Source: Actinomycetes bacterium (GTDB lineage Bacteria; Actinomycetota; Actinomycetes; Actinomycetales; Cellulomonadaceae). From it: a DNA stretch of 7,215 bases. A program made the position numbers and the translations under genes. The stretch lies in contig JAEWGQ010000016.1 of assembly GCA_023388235.1 (NCBI GenBank), positions 1-7,215 of the forward strand. Direction: 5' to 3'. Under the pieces are notes generated by a model. It did no database searches. It was given only the letters and a program-made list of their open reading frames with translations, and was not told the origin of the DNA. Positions 1-6,979 of the stretch are shown here, piece by piece; positions within the stretch are counted from its first letter, which is position 1; the number at the start of each line of letters is the position of its first letter.

Positions 1-800
1 CCGTCACCCGGCGTGCCGTCCGGGCCGCCGTCCGGCCCGGCGTGCGCGGCCTCCTCGGCGCCCTCGAGCAGCTCGCGGCGCGCGAGCCACCCGAACGCCA
101 CGAGCGACCCGGCCGCGAACGTCCACCACTGGAACGCGTAGGACAGGTGCGACCCCGGGTCGGTGCTCGGGGCGGGCAGCGCGCCGAGCGCGGTCGCGGC
201 GGCCGGGCGCTCGGCCACGGCCCCGCCGTGCGCCCGGTAGGCCGGGGCGTCCACGCCGGCGGCCTCGAGCACCTGCGCCACGTGGATCGCCTGCACCTGC
301 CCCGCGGGAGCGGACCGCGTGCTGGCGGGCTCGTCGGGCCGCAGGTGCACCGTCACGGTGACCTCCCCGGCCGGCGGAGCGGGCACGGACACCTCGCCGC
401 TGGCGTCGTCGTCCCAGGCCACCCAGCCGCGGTCGACGACGAGCACGGACCCGTCGGCGAGCTCCAGCGGCACCAGCACGTGGAAGCCGGGCTGCCCGTC
501 GACGGGCCGGTTGCGCAGCAGCACGGTGGCGCCGGCGTCGTAGGTCCCGGTCACGGTCGCCTGCCGCCACACGTCGCCGGGGTCCAGCGCGGCGCCCGGC
601 GCGGGCAGCAGGTCGGCCAGCGGCACGGGGTCGGCGGAGTAGTTCTGCTCGACCAGGCGGATCGCGGCGTCCCGGGCGACGTGCCGGTGCCACTGCCAGC
701 GCCCGAGGAAGACGCAGGCCGTGGACAGCACGACGGCGAGCAGCACCAGGCCCACCGCCCGCCGGGCCGCGGGGTTGCCGCGCAGGGCCGGCAGCGTCAT
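1..800 (-). CDS. SURF1 family cytochrome oxidase assembly protein (3' end beyond window)
   Basis: SURF1 proteins sit in the cytoplasmic membrane and help insert heme a during assembly of aa3-type cytochrome c oxidase. The frame opens at ATG 800-798 and stays open for 266 codons to the window edge, so the C-terminus is missing. Family landmarks are in order: a hydrophobic segment at about residues 15-33 followed directly by GRWQW (33-37), a periplasmic core with VLLRNRPVDGQPGFHVLVPL (93-112) and VVDRGWV (121-127), and the C-terminal signature HLSYAFQWW (218-226) leading into the second membrane helix (about 223-240). His218 is in the conserved position. After the second helix the tail turns acidic and then Gly/Pro-rich. 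The start codon overlaps the upstream stop in an ATGA, so translation is probably coupled and this is the last visible gene of a three-gene unit. The family call is firm; only the C-terminal length is unknown. Confidence 0.93.
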   Translation of the reverse strand, partial: MTLPALRGNPAARRAVGLVLLAVVLSTACVFLGRWQWHRHVARDAAIRLVEQNYSADPVPLADLLPAPGAALDPGDVWRQATVTGTYDAGATVLLRNRPVDGQPGFHVLVPLELADGSVLVVDRGWVAWDDDASGEVSVPAPPAGEVTVTVHLRPDEPASTRSAPAGQVQAIHVAQVLEAAGVDAPAYRAHGGAVAERPAAATALGALPAPSTDPGSHLSYAFQWWTFAAGSLVAFGWLARRELLEGAEEAAHAGPDGGPDGTPGD

Positions 801-1059
801 CCGAGCCCCGGGACGCCGGGCCGGGTGCCGAGGTCGAGCCGCGGCAGGTCCGCGACCGGCACGGTGTCCTTCCAGAACGCCCGGACGCCCAGGTACTCCT
901 CGAGGTGCGCGCGGTGCCCGTCGCACGCCAGCCAGACCTTGCGCCGGTCGGGCGCGTGCAGGCGCGGGTTGTTCCACAGCACGCCCCAGGCGGCGTCGGC
1001 GCGGCAGCCGCGCGCGCTGCACACCAGGTCCTCGCCGACGGCGTCGGGCGTCGGGGCGG

Positions 1060-1063
<4 letters not shown>
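797..1063 (-). CDS. Small conserved actinobacterial protein with a Cys/His metal-site pattern, function unknown
   Basis: This gene encodes an 88-residue soluble protein without signal peptide or membrane segment. Its most telling feature is the spacing of Cys15, Cys20, Cys47, His50 and His53 (C-x4-C, then C-x2-H-x2-H), which could form a zinc or other metal site. The stretch between is rich in Trp and basic residues (VLWNNPRLHAPDRRKVWLAC, 28-47). I recognise it as a small protein found beside SURF1 genes in actinobacteria. From memory, database homologues sometimes carry the name 'acetone carboxylase', which nothing in this sequence supports. It starts at ATG 1063-1061 behind a good Shine-Dalgarno. 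It overlaps DUF3099 upstream and SURF1 downstream by 4 bp each, so all three are probably made together. A role in oxidase assembly or metal handling is only a guess from context. Confidence 0.85.
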
Positions 1064-2351
<1,288 letters not shown>

Positions 2352-2374
2352 CCCCGCACCTCCCAGCCCGACTC

Positions 2375-2388
2375 GAACGGAACGGAAC
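2375..2388 (+). promoter_or_regulatory. Weak ribosome-binding region of fabI with GAACG repeats
   Basis: The 41-bp fabG-fabI gap contains GAACGGAACGGAAC, almost three copies of a 5-bp unit. It offers two GGA cores, the nearer ending six bases before ATG 2393. This is a poor but usable Shine-Dalgarno. I see no promoter in the gap, which supports co-transcription with fabG. Confidence 0.45.
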
Positions 2389-2392
2389 CACC

Positions 2393-3160
2393 ATGGGCCT
2401 CCTCGACGGCAAGAAGCTCCTCGTCACCGGCGTCCTCACCGACGGCTCGATCGCGTTCCACGTGGCGCGGCTCGCGCAGGAGGAGGGCGCCGAGGTCGTG
2501 CTCAGCTCGTTCGGCCGCCAGTTCCGGCTGACCCAGGCGATCGCCCGCCGGCTGCCGCGGCCCGCGCCGGTCGTGCAGCTCGACGTCACCGACGCCGAGG
2601 ACCTGGCGGCGCTGGGCGACCGCGTGCGCGAGCACGTCGACCACCTCGACGGCGTCGTGCACTCCATCGGCTTCGCGCCGCAGTCGGTCATGGGCGGCAA
2701 CTTCCTGGCCGCCGAGTGGCAGGACGTCGCCACGGCCCTCGAGGTCTCGGCGTACTCGCTGAAGTCGCTCGCCGTGGCGGCCCGCCCGCTGATGTCCGAG
2801 GGCGGCTCGATCGTCGGCCTGACGTTCGACGCGCGGTTCGCCTGGCCGGTCTACGACTGGATGGGCGTGGCGAAGGCGGCGTTCGAGGCGACCTCCCGGT
2901 ACCTGGCGCGCGACCTCGGCCCCGCCGGCATCCGCGTGAACGTCGTGTCCGCGGGCCCGGTGCGCACCACCGCGGCGAAGTCGATCCCCGGCTTCGAGGC
3001 GATGGAGGGCGGCTGGGACGGCCGCGCGCCGCTGGGCTGGGACGTCACCGACCCGGAGCCGACGGCCCGCGCGGTCGCGGCGCTGCTGTCCGACTGGTTC
3101 CCGAAGACCACGGGGGAGATGGTGCACGTCGACGGCGGCGTGCACGCGATGGGCCAGTAG
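2393..3160 (+). CDS. fabI: Enoyl-ACP reductase (NADH), FabI/InhA family
   Basis: FabI catalyses the last step of the elongation cycle, NADH-dependent reduction of trans-2-enoyl-ACP. It is the target class of triclosan and isoniazid-type inhibitors. The 255-residue sequence follows InhA closely: MGLLDGKKLLVTGVLTDGSIAF at the nucleotide site, HSIGFAPQ (90-97), and the catalytic Y-x6-K formed by Tyr154 and Lys161 (YDWMGVAK). Phe145 aligns with InhA Phe149. AGPVRT (187-192) leads into the substrate-binding loop, and the sequence ends near VHVDGGVHAMGQ. The region between AGPVRT and GWDGRAPLGW is about ten residues shorter than I recall for InhA, suggesting normal-length rather than very long acyl substrates. 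The start ATG 2393 matches the family N-terminus. The sixA start lies 19 bp beyond the stop. Confidence 0.96.
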   Translation: MGLLDGKKLLVTGVLTDGSIAFHVARLAQEEGAEVVLSSFGRQFRLTQAIARRLPRPAPVVQLDVTDAEDLAALGDRVREHVDHLDGVVHSIGFAPQSVMGGNFLAAEWQDVATALEVSAYSLKSLAVAARPLMSEGGSIVGLTFDARFAWPVYDWMGVAKAAFEATSRYLARDLGPAGIRVNVVSAGPVRTTAAKSIPGFEAMEGGWDGRAPLGWDVTDPEPTARAVAALLSDWFPKTTGEMVHVDGGVHAMGQ

Positions 3161-3169
3161 TCGTGCGAC

Positions 3170-3198
3170 GCTGGTGGGCGTGACCCACGCCCACCAGC
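3170..3198 (+). repeat. Perfect 13-bp inverted repeat over the sixA start
   Basis: Positions 3170-3182 (GCTGGTGGGCGTG) are perfectly complementary to 3186-3198 (CACGCCCACCAGC), with only ACC between them. The stem contains both possible sixA start codons (3174 and 3180) and begins ten bases after the fabI stop. There is no T-rich tract after it. It may end or weaken transcription from fabI, or hide the sixA start until a ribosome opens it. Confidence 0.85.
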
Positions 3199-3695
3199 TC
3201 GTCCTGCTCCGCCACGCGAAGGCGGAGCACGCCGCCTCCCTGGAGGACCACCTCCGCCCGCTCGCCCTCACCGGGCGGCGCCAGGCGACCGAGGTCGGCA
3301 CGGGCCTGCGCGCCGCGGGGCTGCTGCCCGACCGGGTGCTCGTGTCGTCCGCGCTGCGCACGCGGCAGACCTGGGACCTGGTGCGCGGCGCGCTCGACCT
3401 GCCCGCCGAGGTCGCGGAGCTGAGCGACGAGCTCTACGCCGCGGGCGTCCGGTCGCTGATCGGGCTGGTCCGCGCGCTGGACGAGGCCGCGGGCACGGTG
3501 CTGGTGGTCGGGCACGAGCCGACCGTCTCCCAGACCGCCGCCGCCCTCGCCGGGCCCGGGTCCGACGACGCCGCCGTCGCGCGGGTGCGCGTCGGGGTGC
3601 CGACCGCGGCGTACAGCGTGCTCGAGGTCGACGGCCCGTGGGCCGAGGTCGTGCCCGACGCCGCGCGGCTGCTGCGGGTCGTGACCCCCGCCTGA
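3180..3695 (+). CDS. SixA-like histidine phosphatase (phosphoglycerate mutase-like superfamily)
   Basis: The product is a compact 171-residue member of the histidine phosphatase superfamily, whose members act through a phosphohistidine intermediate. It opens with LVLLRHAKAEH, giving Arg11 and nucleophile His12 in the RHxK form typical of SixA. A second arginine region, SSALRTRQT, follows at 56-64, and the second catalytic histidine is His112 in VVGHEPTVSQTA. E. coli SixA removes phosphate from histidines of the nitrogen PTS, but the actinobacterial substrate is not known, so I give no symbol. I chose GTG 3180 because a weak extended -10-like TGC-GACGCT lies seven bases before it. GTG 3174, giving two more residues, is equally open. 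Both starts are buried in a strong hairpin. It is probably the third gene of the fab unit and is convergent with serB. Confidence 0.88.
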   Translation: MTHAHQLVLLRHAKAEHAASLEDHLRPLALTGRRQATEVGTGLRAAGLLPDRVLVSSALRTRQTWDLVRGALDLPAEVAELSDELYAAGVRSLIGLVRALDEAAGTVLVVGHEPTVSQTAAALAGPGSDDAAVARVRVGVPTAAYSVLEVDGPWAEVVPDAARLLRVVTPA

Positions 3696-3709
3696 GCCGC
3701 CCTCAGCGG
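3688..3709. terminator. Hairpin containing the stop codons of both sixA and serB
   Basis: CTGAG at 3692-3696 pairs with CTCAG at 3702-3706 around a CCGCC loop. With one bulged C at 3691, the outer CCG/CGG bases (3688-3690 and 3707-3709) extend the stem to eight pairs. The left arm holds the sixA TGA and the right arm holds the serB TGA in reverse. Since only 7 bp separate the genes, this is the natural place for a shared bidirectional terminator. There is no T tract on either side, so efficiency is uncertain. Confidence 0.5.
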
Positions 3710-4347
3710 AACGGCGGCAGGTCGAGCACCGCGTCCAGGCGGTCCCGCACCACGGCGTCCGCCTGCGCGCACACCACCGGCTTGGCGTTGAACGCGATGC
3801 CGAACCCGGCGGCGGCGAGCATGTCGAGGTCGTTCGCGCCGTCGCCGATCGCCACGGTCCGCTCGACGGGGACGCCGGCGGCCGCGGCGTACTCGCGCAG
3901 CGTGCGGGCCTTCACCGCGCGGTCCACGACCTCGCCGGCGACGCGCCCCGTCAGGGCGCCGTGCTCCACCTCGAGCGCGTTCGCGCGGTAGCGGGTGATC
4001 CCGAGCCGGGCGGCCAGGGGTCCGACCACCTCGACGAACCCGCCGGACACCAGGCCGACGGGCCAGCCGCGCCGGTCCAGCTCGGCCAGCAGCTCGGGCG
4101 CCCCCGGCGTCACGACGACCTCGTCGAGCACCTCGGCGAACACCGACACGGGCAGCCCGGCCAGCGTCGCGACCCGCGCGCGCAGAGACGCCGCGAAGTC
4201 CAGCTCGCCGCGCATCGCCCGCTCGGTGACGTCCGCGACCTCGGCGCGGGACCCGGCGTGCTCCGCGAGCAGCTCGACGACCTCCTGCGTGATCAGCGTG
4301 GAGTCGACGTCCATGACGACGAGGCGGGTGGGACGCGGCAGGCTCAC
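3703..4347 (-). CDS. serB: Phosphoserine phosphatase, HAD superfamily, single-domain form
   Basis: SerB hydrolyses O-phosphoserine to serine, the last step of the phosphorylated serine pathway, using Mg2+ and a phospho-aspartate intermediate. All HAD motifs are present in the 214-residue protein: DVDST (Asp13 nucleophile, Asp15 acid/base), SGGF with Ser101, Lys146, and GDGANDLDM (168-176) with the metal ligands Asp169 and Asp173. The EVVELLAEHAG helix (22-32) after motif I is typical of SerB. The ACT domains present at the N-terminus of mycobacterial SerB2 (about 400 residues) are absent, so feedback control by serine through ACT domains is not expected. GTG 4347 is chosen because TAGCCT lies six bases upstream at leaderless spacing and no Shine-Dalgarno is present. 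It is downstream of glgC in the same direction but probably has its own promoter. Confidence 0.93.
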   Translation of the reverse strand: MSLPRPTRLVVMDVDSTLITQEVVELLAEHAGSRAEVADVTERAMRGELDFAASLRARVATLAGLPVSVFAEVLDEVVVTPGAPELLAELDRRGWPVGLVSGGFVEVVGPLAARLGITRYRANALEVEHGALTGRVAGEVVDRAVKARTLREYAAAAGVPVERTVAIGDGANDLDMLAAAGFGIAFNAKPVVCAQADAVVRDRLDAVLDLPPFR

Positions 4348-4353
4348 GCGGGC

Positions 4354-4359
4354 AGGCTA
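4354..4359 (-). promoter_or_regulatory. -10 hexamer TAGCCT for serB (leaderless)
   Basis: On the minus strand GCTAGCCT is followed after six bases by the GTG start at 4347. It shares GCTAGC with the fabG and glgA sites. The spacing fits transcription starting on the start codon, and it makes serB independent of glgC. Confidence 0.55.
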
Positions 4360-4374
4360 GCGGCCGGGACCGCG

Positions 4375-4410
4375 GGGCGTCGCGGGCGTCCACGCCCGCC
4401 CGCGGCGCCC
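4375..4410 (-). terminator. Stem-loop downstream of glgC
   Basis: GCGGGCGT (4382-4389) and ACGCCCGC (4392-4399) are perfectly complementary around CC. In RNA the innermost pair would open to give a seven-pair stem with a four-base loop. Outer segments GGGCG (4375-4379) and CGCCC (4406-4410) can extend it after a small internal loop. It begins just past the glgC stop and ends before the serB -10 hexamer, as expected for a glgC terminator. No T-rich tract follows, which is common in high-G+C actinobacteria. Confidence 0.55.
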
Positions 4411-4411
4411 G

Positions 4412-5653
4412 TCACAGGTCGACGACGGCGCCCTTCGGCACGACGGTGATCCCGGACTCCGTGACGGTGAACCCGCGCGCGAGGTCCTGCTCGCGGTCGA
4501 TGCCGACGCGGGCGCGCTCGTGCACCACGACGTTCTTGTCGAGGATCGCCCGGTGCACCTGCGCGTACCGGTTCACCACGACGCCGTCCATGAGCACCGA
4601 GTCCGTGACCTGCGCCCAGGAGTGCAGGTACACCCCGGGGGACAGCACCGAGCCGGACACCGTGGCGCCGGAGACGATGACGCCGGGGGACACGATGGAG
4701 TCCGCCGCGTGGCCCAGGCGCCCGGCGCCGGCGTGCACGAACTTCGCCGGCGGCAGCCCGGTGTAGCCGGTGTACACGGGCCAGGCGTCGTTGTAGAGGT
4801 TGAACACCGGCTCGATCGAGATCAGGTCCTGGTTCGCCTCGTAGTACGAGTCCAGCGTCCCGACGTCCCGCCAGTAGTCGCGGTCCCGGTCGGTCGACCC
4901 GGGCACGTCGTTGTGGATGAAGTCGTACACGGCGGCGGTGCCGCGCTCGACGAACGCCGGCACCAGGTCGCCGCCCATGTCGTGCCGGCTCGTGGGGTTC
5001 TCGGCGTCCTCGGTGACCGCGCGGCGCAGGGCGTCGGTGTTGACGACGTAGTTGCCCATCGACGCGAGGATCTCGCCGGGGGAGTCCGGCAGGCCCACCG
5101 GGTCGGACGGCTTCTCGCGGAACGCGGCGATCTTCGTCGGGTCGGAGGGGTCGGTCTCGATGACGCCGAACTGGTCGGCCATCCCGATGGGCTGCCGGAT
5201 GCCGGCCACCGTGATCTCCGCGCCGGTCGCGATGTGCTGGTCGACCATCTGCGAGAAGTCCATGCGGTAGACGTGGTCGGCGCCGACCACGACCACGATG
5301 TCCGGGCGCTCGTCGTCCAGGATGTTCAGGCACTGGTAGATCGCGTCCGCGCTGCCGAGGTACCAGTGCTTGCCGACCCGCTGCTGCGCGGGGACCGGGG
5401 ACACGTAGTTGCCGAGCAGCGTGGACATGCGCCACGTCTTCGACACGTGCCGGTCGAGGCTGTGCGACTTGTACTGGGTCAGCACGATGATGTGCAGGTA
5501 CCGCGAGTTCACGAGGTTCGACAGCGCGAAGTCGACCAGGCGGTAGATGCCCCCGAACGGGACGGCCGGCTTGGCGCGGGCGGCGGTGAGCGGCATCAGC
5601 CGCTTGCCCTCTCCACCTGCGAGGACGATTGCCAGGATGCGCGGCGCTGCCAT
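4412..5653 (-). CDS. glgC: Glucose-1-phosphate adenylyltransferase (ADP-glucose pyrophosphorylase)
   Basis: GlgC makes ADP-glucose and pyrophosphate from ATP and glucose-1-phosphate, the committed step toward glycogen and related alpha-glucans. The 413-residue protein has the nucleotidyltransferase loop [13 protein letters not shown] (11-23) and [10 protein letters not shown] (26-35), then WYLGSADA (97-104) and GADHVYRMD (124-132) with metal ligand Asp126. The substrate-binding FREKP (178-182) follows, then [12 protein letters not shown] (263-274). After about residue 310 comes a left-handed beta-helix domain made of short repeats such as [20 protein letters not shown]. The length matches the bacterial family. 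ATG 5653 fits the family N-terminus and lies six bases after TAGGGT, suggesting a leaderless message. It is divergent from the ADP-glucose-using synthase and ends in a stem-loop before serB. Confidence 0.97.
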   Translation of the reverse strand: MAAPRILAIVLAGGEGKRLMPLTAARAKPAVPFGGIYRLVDFALSNLVNSRYLHIIVLTQYKSHSLDRHVSKTWRMSTLLGNYVSPVPAQQRVGKHWYLGSADAIYQCLNILDDERPDIVVVVGADHVYRMDFSQMVDQHIATGAEITVAGIRQPIGMADQFGVIETDPSDPTKIAAFREKPSDPVGLPDSPGEILASMGNYVVNTDALRRAVTEDAENPTSRHDMGGDLVPAFVERGTAAVYDFIHNDVPGSTDRDRDYWRDVGTLDSYYEANQDLISIEPVFNLYNDAWPVYTGYTGLPPAKFVHAGAGRLGHAADSIVSPGVIVSGATVSGSVLSPGVYLHSWAQVTDSVLMDGVVVNRYAQVHRAILDKNVVVHERARVGIDREQDLARGFTVTESGITVVPKGAVVDL

Positions 5654-5659
5654 GCCCCG

Positions 5660-5665
5660 ACCCTA
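5660..5665 (-). promoter_or_regulatory. -10 hexamer TAGGGT for glgC (leaderless)
   Basis: TAGGGT on the minus strand lies six bases before ATG 5653, with CGGGGC between. It sits in CTCTAGGGT, one of four CTAG sites in the window. The faint GGGG before ATG is a poor Shine-Dalgarno, so a start at the ATG is the better reading. Confidence 0.55.
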
Positions 5666-5699
5666 GAGGCAACGGGCCTCCCGAGGCGAGGCGAACGGG
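5666..5699. repeat. Operator-like repeats in the glgC-glgA divergent region
   Basis: Between the two -10 hexamers lie GAGGCAACGGG (5666-5676) and GAGGCGAACGGG (5688-5699), direct repeats differing by one inserted G and 22 bp apart, about two helical turns. A third GAGGC (5683-5687) pairs with GCCTC (5676-5680) as an inverted repeat around CC, centred almost midway between the promoters. This looks like a site for a regulator controlling both genes; its identity cannot be read from sequence. Confidence 0.5.
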
Positions 5700-5709
5700 T
5701 GTTCCGCGC

Positions 5710-5715
5710 TAGCGT
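5710..5715 (+). promoter_or_regulatory. -10 hexamer TAGCGT for glgA (leaderless)
   Basis: TAGCGT is followed by GTCCGAG and then GTG 5723. The 8-mer GCTAGCGT is identical to that before fabG. The seven-base spacing predicts a message starting at the GTG. No TTGACA-like box is seen 16-18 bp upstream. Confidence 0.55.
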
Positions 5716-5722
5716 GTCCGAG

Positions 5723-6943
5723 GTGAGAGCCGACCTCCTGACCCGCGAGTACCCGCCGCACGTCTACGGCGGGGCCGGCGTGCACGTCGCCGAGCTGGCC
5801 GCGGTGCTGCGGCGCACCGTGGACGTGCGCGTGCACTGCTTCGACGGCCCGCGCGAGGAGCCCGGCGTGACCGGGTACGACGTGCCGGCGGCGCTGGCGG
5901 GGGCCAACCCGGCGCTCGCGACGTTCGGGGTCGACCTGTCGATCGTGGACGGCGTGGGGCGCGGCGACGGCCCGCCGACCGACCTGGTGCACTCGCACAC
6001 CTGGTACGCGAACCTCGCGGGCCACCTGGCGTCGCTGCTGCACGGCGTGCCGCACGTGGTGTCGGCGCACAGCCTGGAGCCGCTGCGGCCGTGGAAGGCC
6101 GAGCAGCTCGGCGGCGGCTACGCGCTGTCGTCCTGGGCGGAGCGGACGGCGTTCGAGTCGGCGGACGCGGTGATCGCGGTGAGCGCCGGCATGCGCGCGG
6201 ACATCCTGCGCTGCTACCCGGCGATCGACCCGGAGCGGGTCCGCGTCGTGCACAACGGCATCGACCTGGCGGGCTGGCGCCGGCCGGGGACCGACGAGGA
6301 GTGGGCGGCGGCCCGGCGGGTGGCCGTCGAGAACGGCATCGACCCGGACCGGCCGTCGGTCGTGTTCGTCGGCCGCATCACCCGGCAGAAGGGCCTGCCG
6401 TACCTGCTGCGCGCCGCCGAGGCGCTGCCGCCGGAGGTGCAGCTGGTGCTGTGCGCCGGCGCGCCCGACACCCCGCAGATCATGGCCGAGGTCACCGAGC
6501 TGGTCGAGACGCTGCGGGCGCGGCGCGGCGGCGTCGTCTGGATCGAGCGGATGCTGCCGCGCGACGAGCTGGTGTCGGTGCTCGCCACCGGGACCGTGTT
6601 CGCGTGCCCCTCGGTGTACGAGCCGCTGGGGATCGTCAACCTCGAGGCGATGGCCGTGGGGCTGCCGGTCGTGGGCACCGCCACCGGCGGCATCCCCGAG
6701 GTCGTGGACGCCGGGACCACCGGCTGGCTGGTGCCCATCGAGCAGGTGCAGGACGGCACGGGCACGCCCGTGGACCCGGACCGGTTCGTCGCCGACCTCG
6801 GCGCGGCGCTCGCGGAGGCCGTCGCCGACCCGGCGCGGGCGCGGGCGTGGGGCGCCGCCGCGCGCCGCCGCGTGGAGGAGCACTTCTCGTGGGACGCCAT
6901 CGCCGACCGGACGCTCGAGGTGTACCGCTCCGTCCTGCGCTGA
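5723..6943 (+). CDS. glgA: GT4-type glycogen synthase / alpha-maltose-1-phosphate synthase
   Basis: This 406-residue glycosyltransferase is the actinobacterial GlgA type. Homologues such as M. tuberculosis Rv1212c (GlgM) use ADP-glucose with glucose-1-phosphate to make maltose-1-phosphate for the GlgE route, and are often annotated as glycogen synthase. The N-terminal domain has LLTREYPPHVYGGAGVHV (5-22) and HSHTW (90-94). The C-terminal domain has HNGID (177-181), VGRITRQKG (216-224) with Arg218 and Lys223, and the GT4 E-x7-E pair Glu300 and Glu308 in EPLGIVNLEAM. It is shorter than enteric GT5 GlgA (about 477). The frame stays open upstream across the glgC region, but GTG 5723 gives the family N-terminus and sits seven bases after a -10 hexamer. 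Divergence from glgC mirrors Rv1212c-Rv1213. Whether glycogen or maltose-1-phosphate is the product is not decidable here. Confidence 0.94.
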   Translation: MRADLLTREYPPHVYGGAGVHVAELAAVLRRTVDVRVHCFDGPREEPGVTGYDVPAALAGANPALATFGVDLSIVDGVGRGDGPPTDLVHSHTWYANLAGHLASLLHGVPHVVSAHSLEPLRPWKAEQLGGGYALSSWAERTAFESADAVIAVSAGMRADILRCYPAIDPERVRVVHNGIDLAGWRRPGTDEEWAAARRVAVENGIDPDRPSVVFVGRITRQKGLPYLLRAAEALPPEVQLVLCAGAPDTPQIMAEVTELVETLRARRGGVVWIERMLPRDELVSVLATGTVFACPSVYEPLGIVNLEAMAVGLPVVGTATGGIPEVVDAGTTGWLVPIEQVQDGTGTPVDPDRFVADLGAALAEAVADPARARAWGAAARRRVEEHFSWDAIADRTLEVYRSVLR

Positions 6944-6979
6944 CCGGGCGCCGCGGCCTCAGCCGCGGGGCGGTCCCGG
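6944..6979. terminator. Bidirectional hairpin between glgA and the convergent gene
   Basis: CCGCGGC (6951-6957) pairs perfectly with GCCGCGG (6962-6968) around CTCA. After a G/G mismatch the stem continues with two more pairs (6948-6949 with 6970-6971). CCGGG at 6944-6948 and CCCGG at 6975-6979 could pair instead. The loop contains the reverse stop codon of the neighbouring gene. Its place right after the glgA stop and its symmetry fit a terminator serving both strands, without a T tract. Confidence 0.55.

Noticed and set aside
3434..4393. Minus-strand frame of 319 codons overlapping serB and sixA.
   Set aside because: It is out of frame with serB, which has intact HAD motifs, and is almost entirely Arg/Ala/Gly.
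4520..5722. Long plus-strand open frame continuous with glgA, which would give an 807-residue protein.
   Set aside because: This part is antisense to glgC, is His/Arg/Val-rich without family features, and the GlgA N-terminus begins exactly at GTG 5723 behind a -10 hexamer. It is a G+C-driven shadow.
5720..5737. GAGGT/ACCTC stem at the glgA start.
   Set aside because: Five pairs with an eight-base loop are expected often by chance in this sequence, and a leaderless message would lack most of the left arm.
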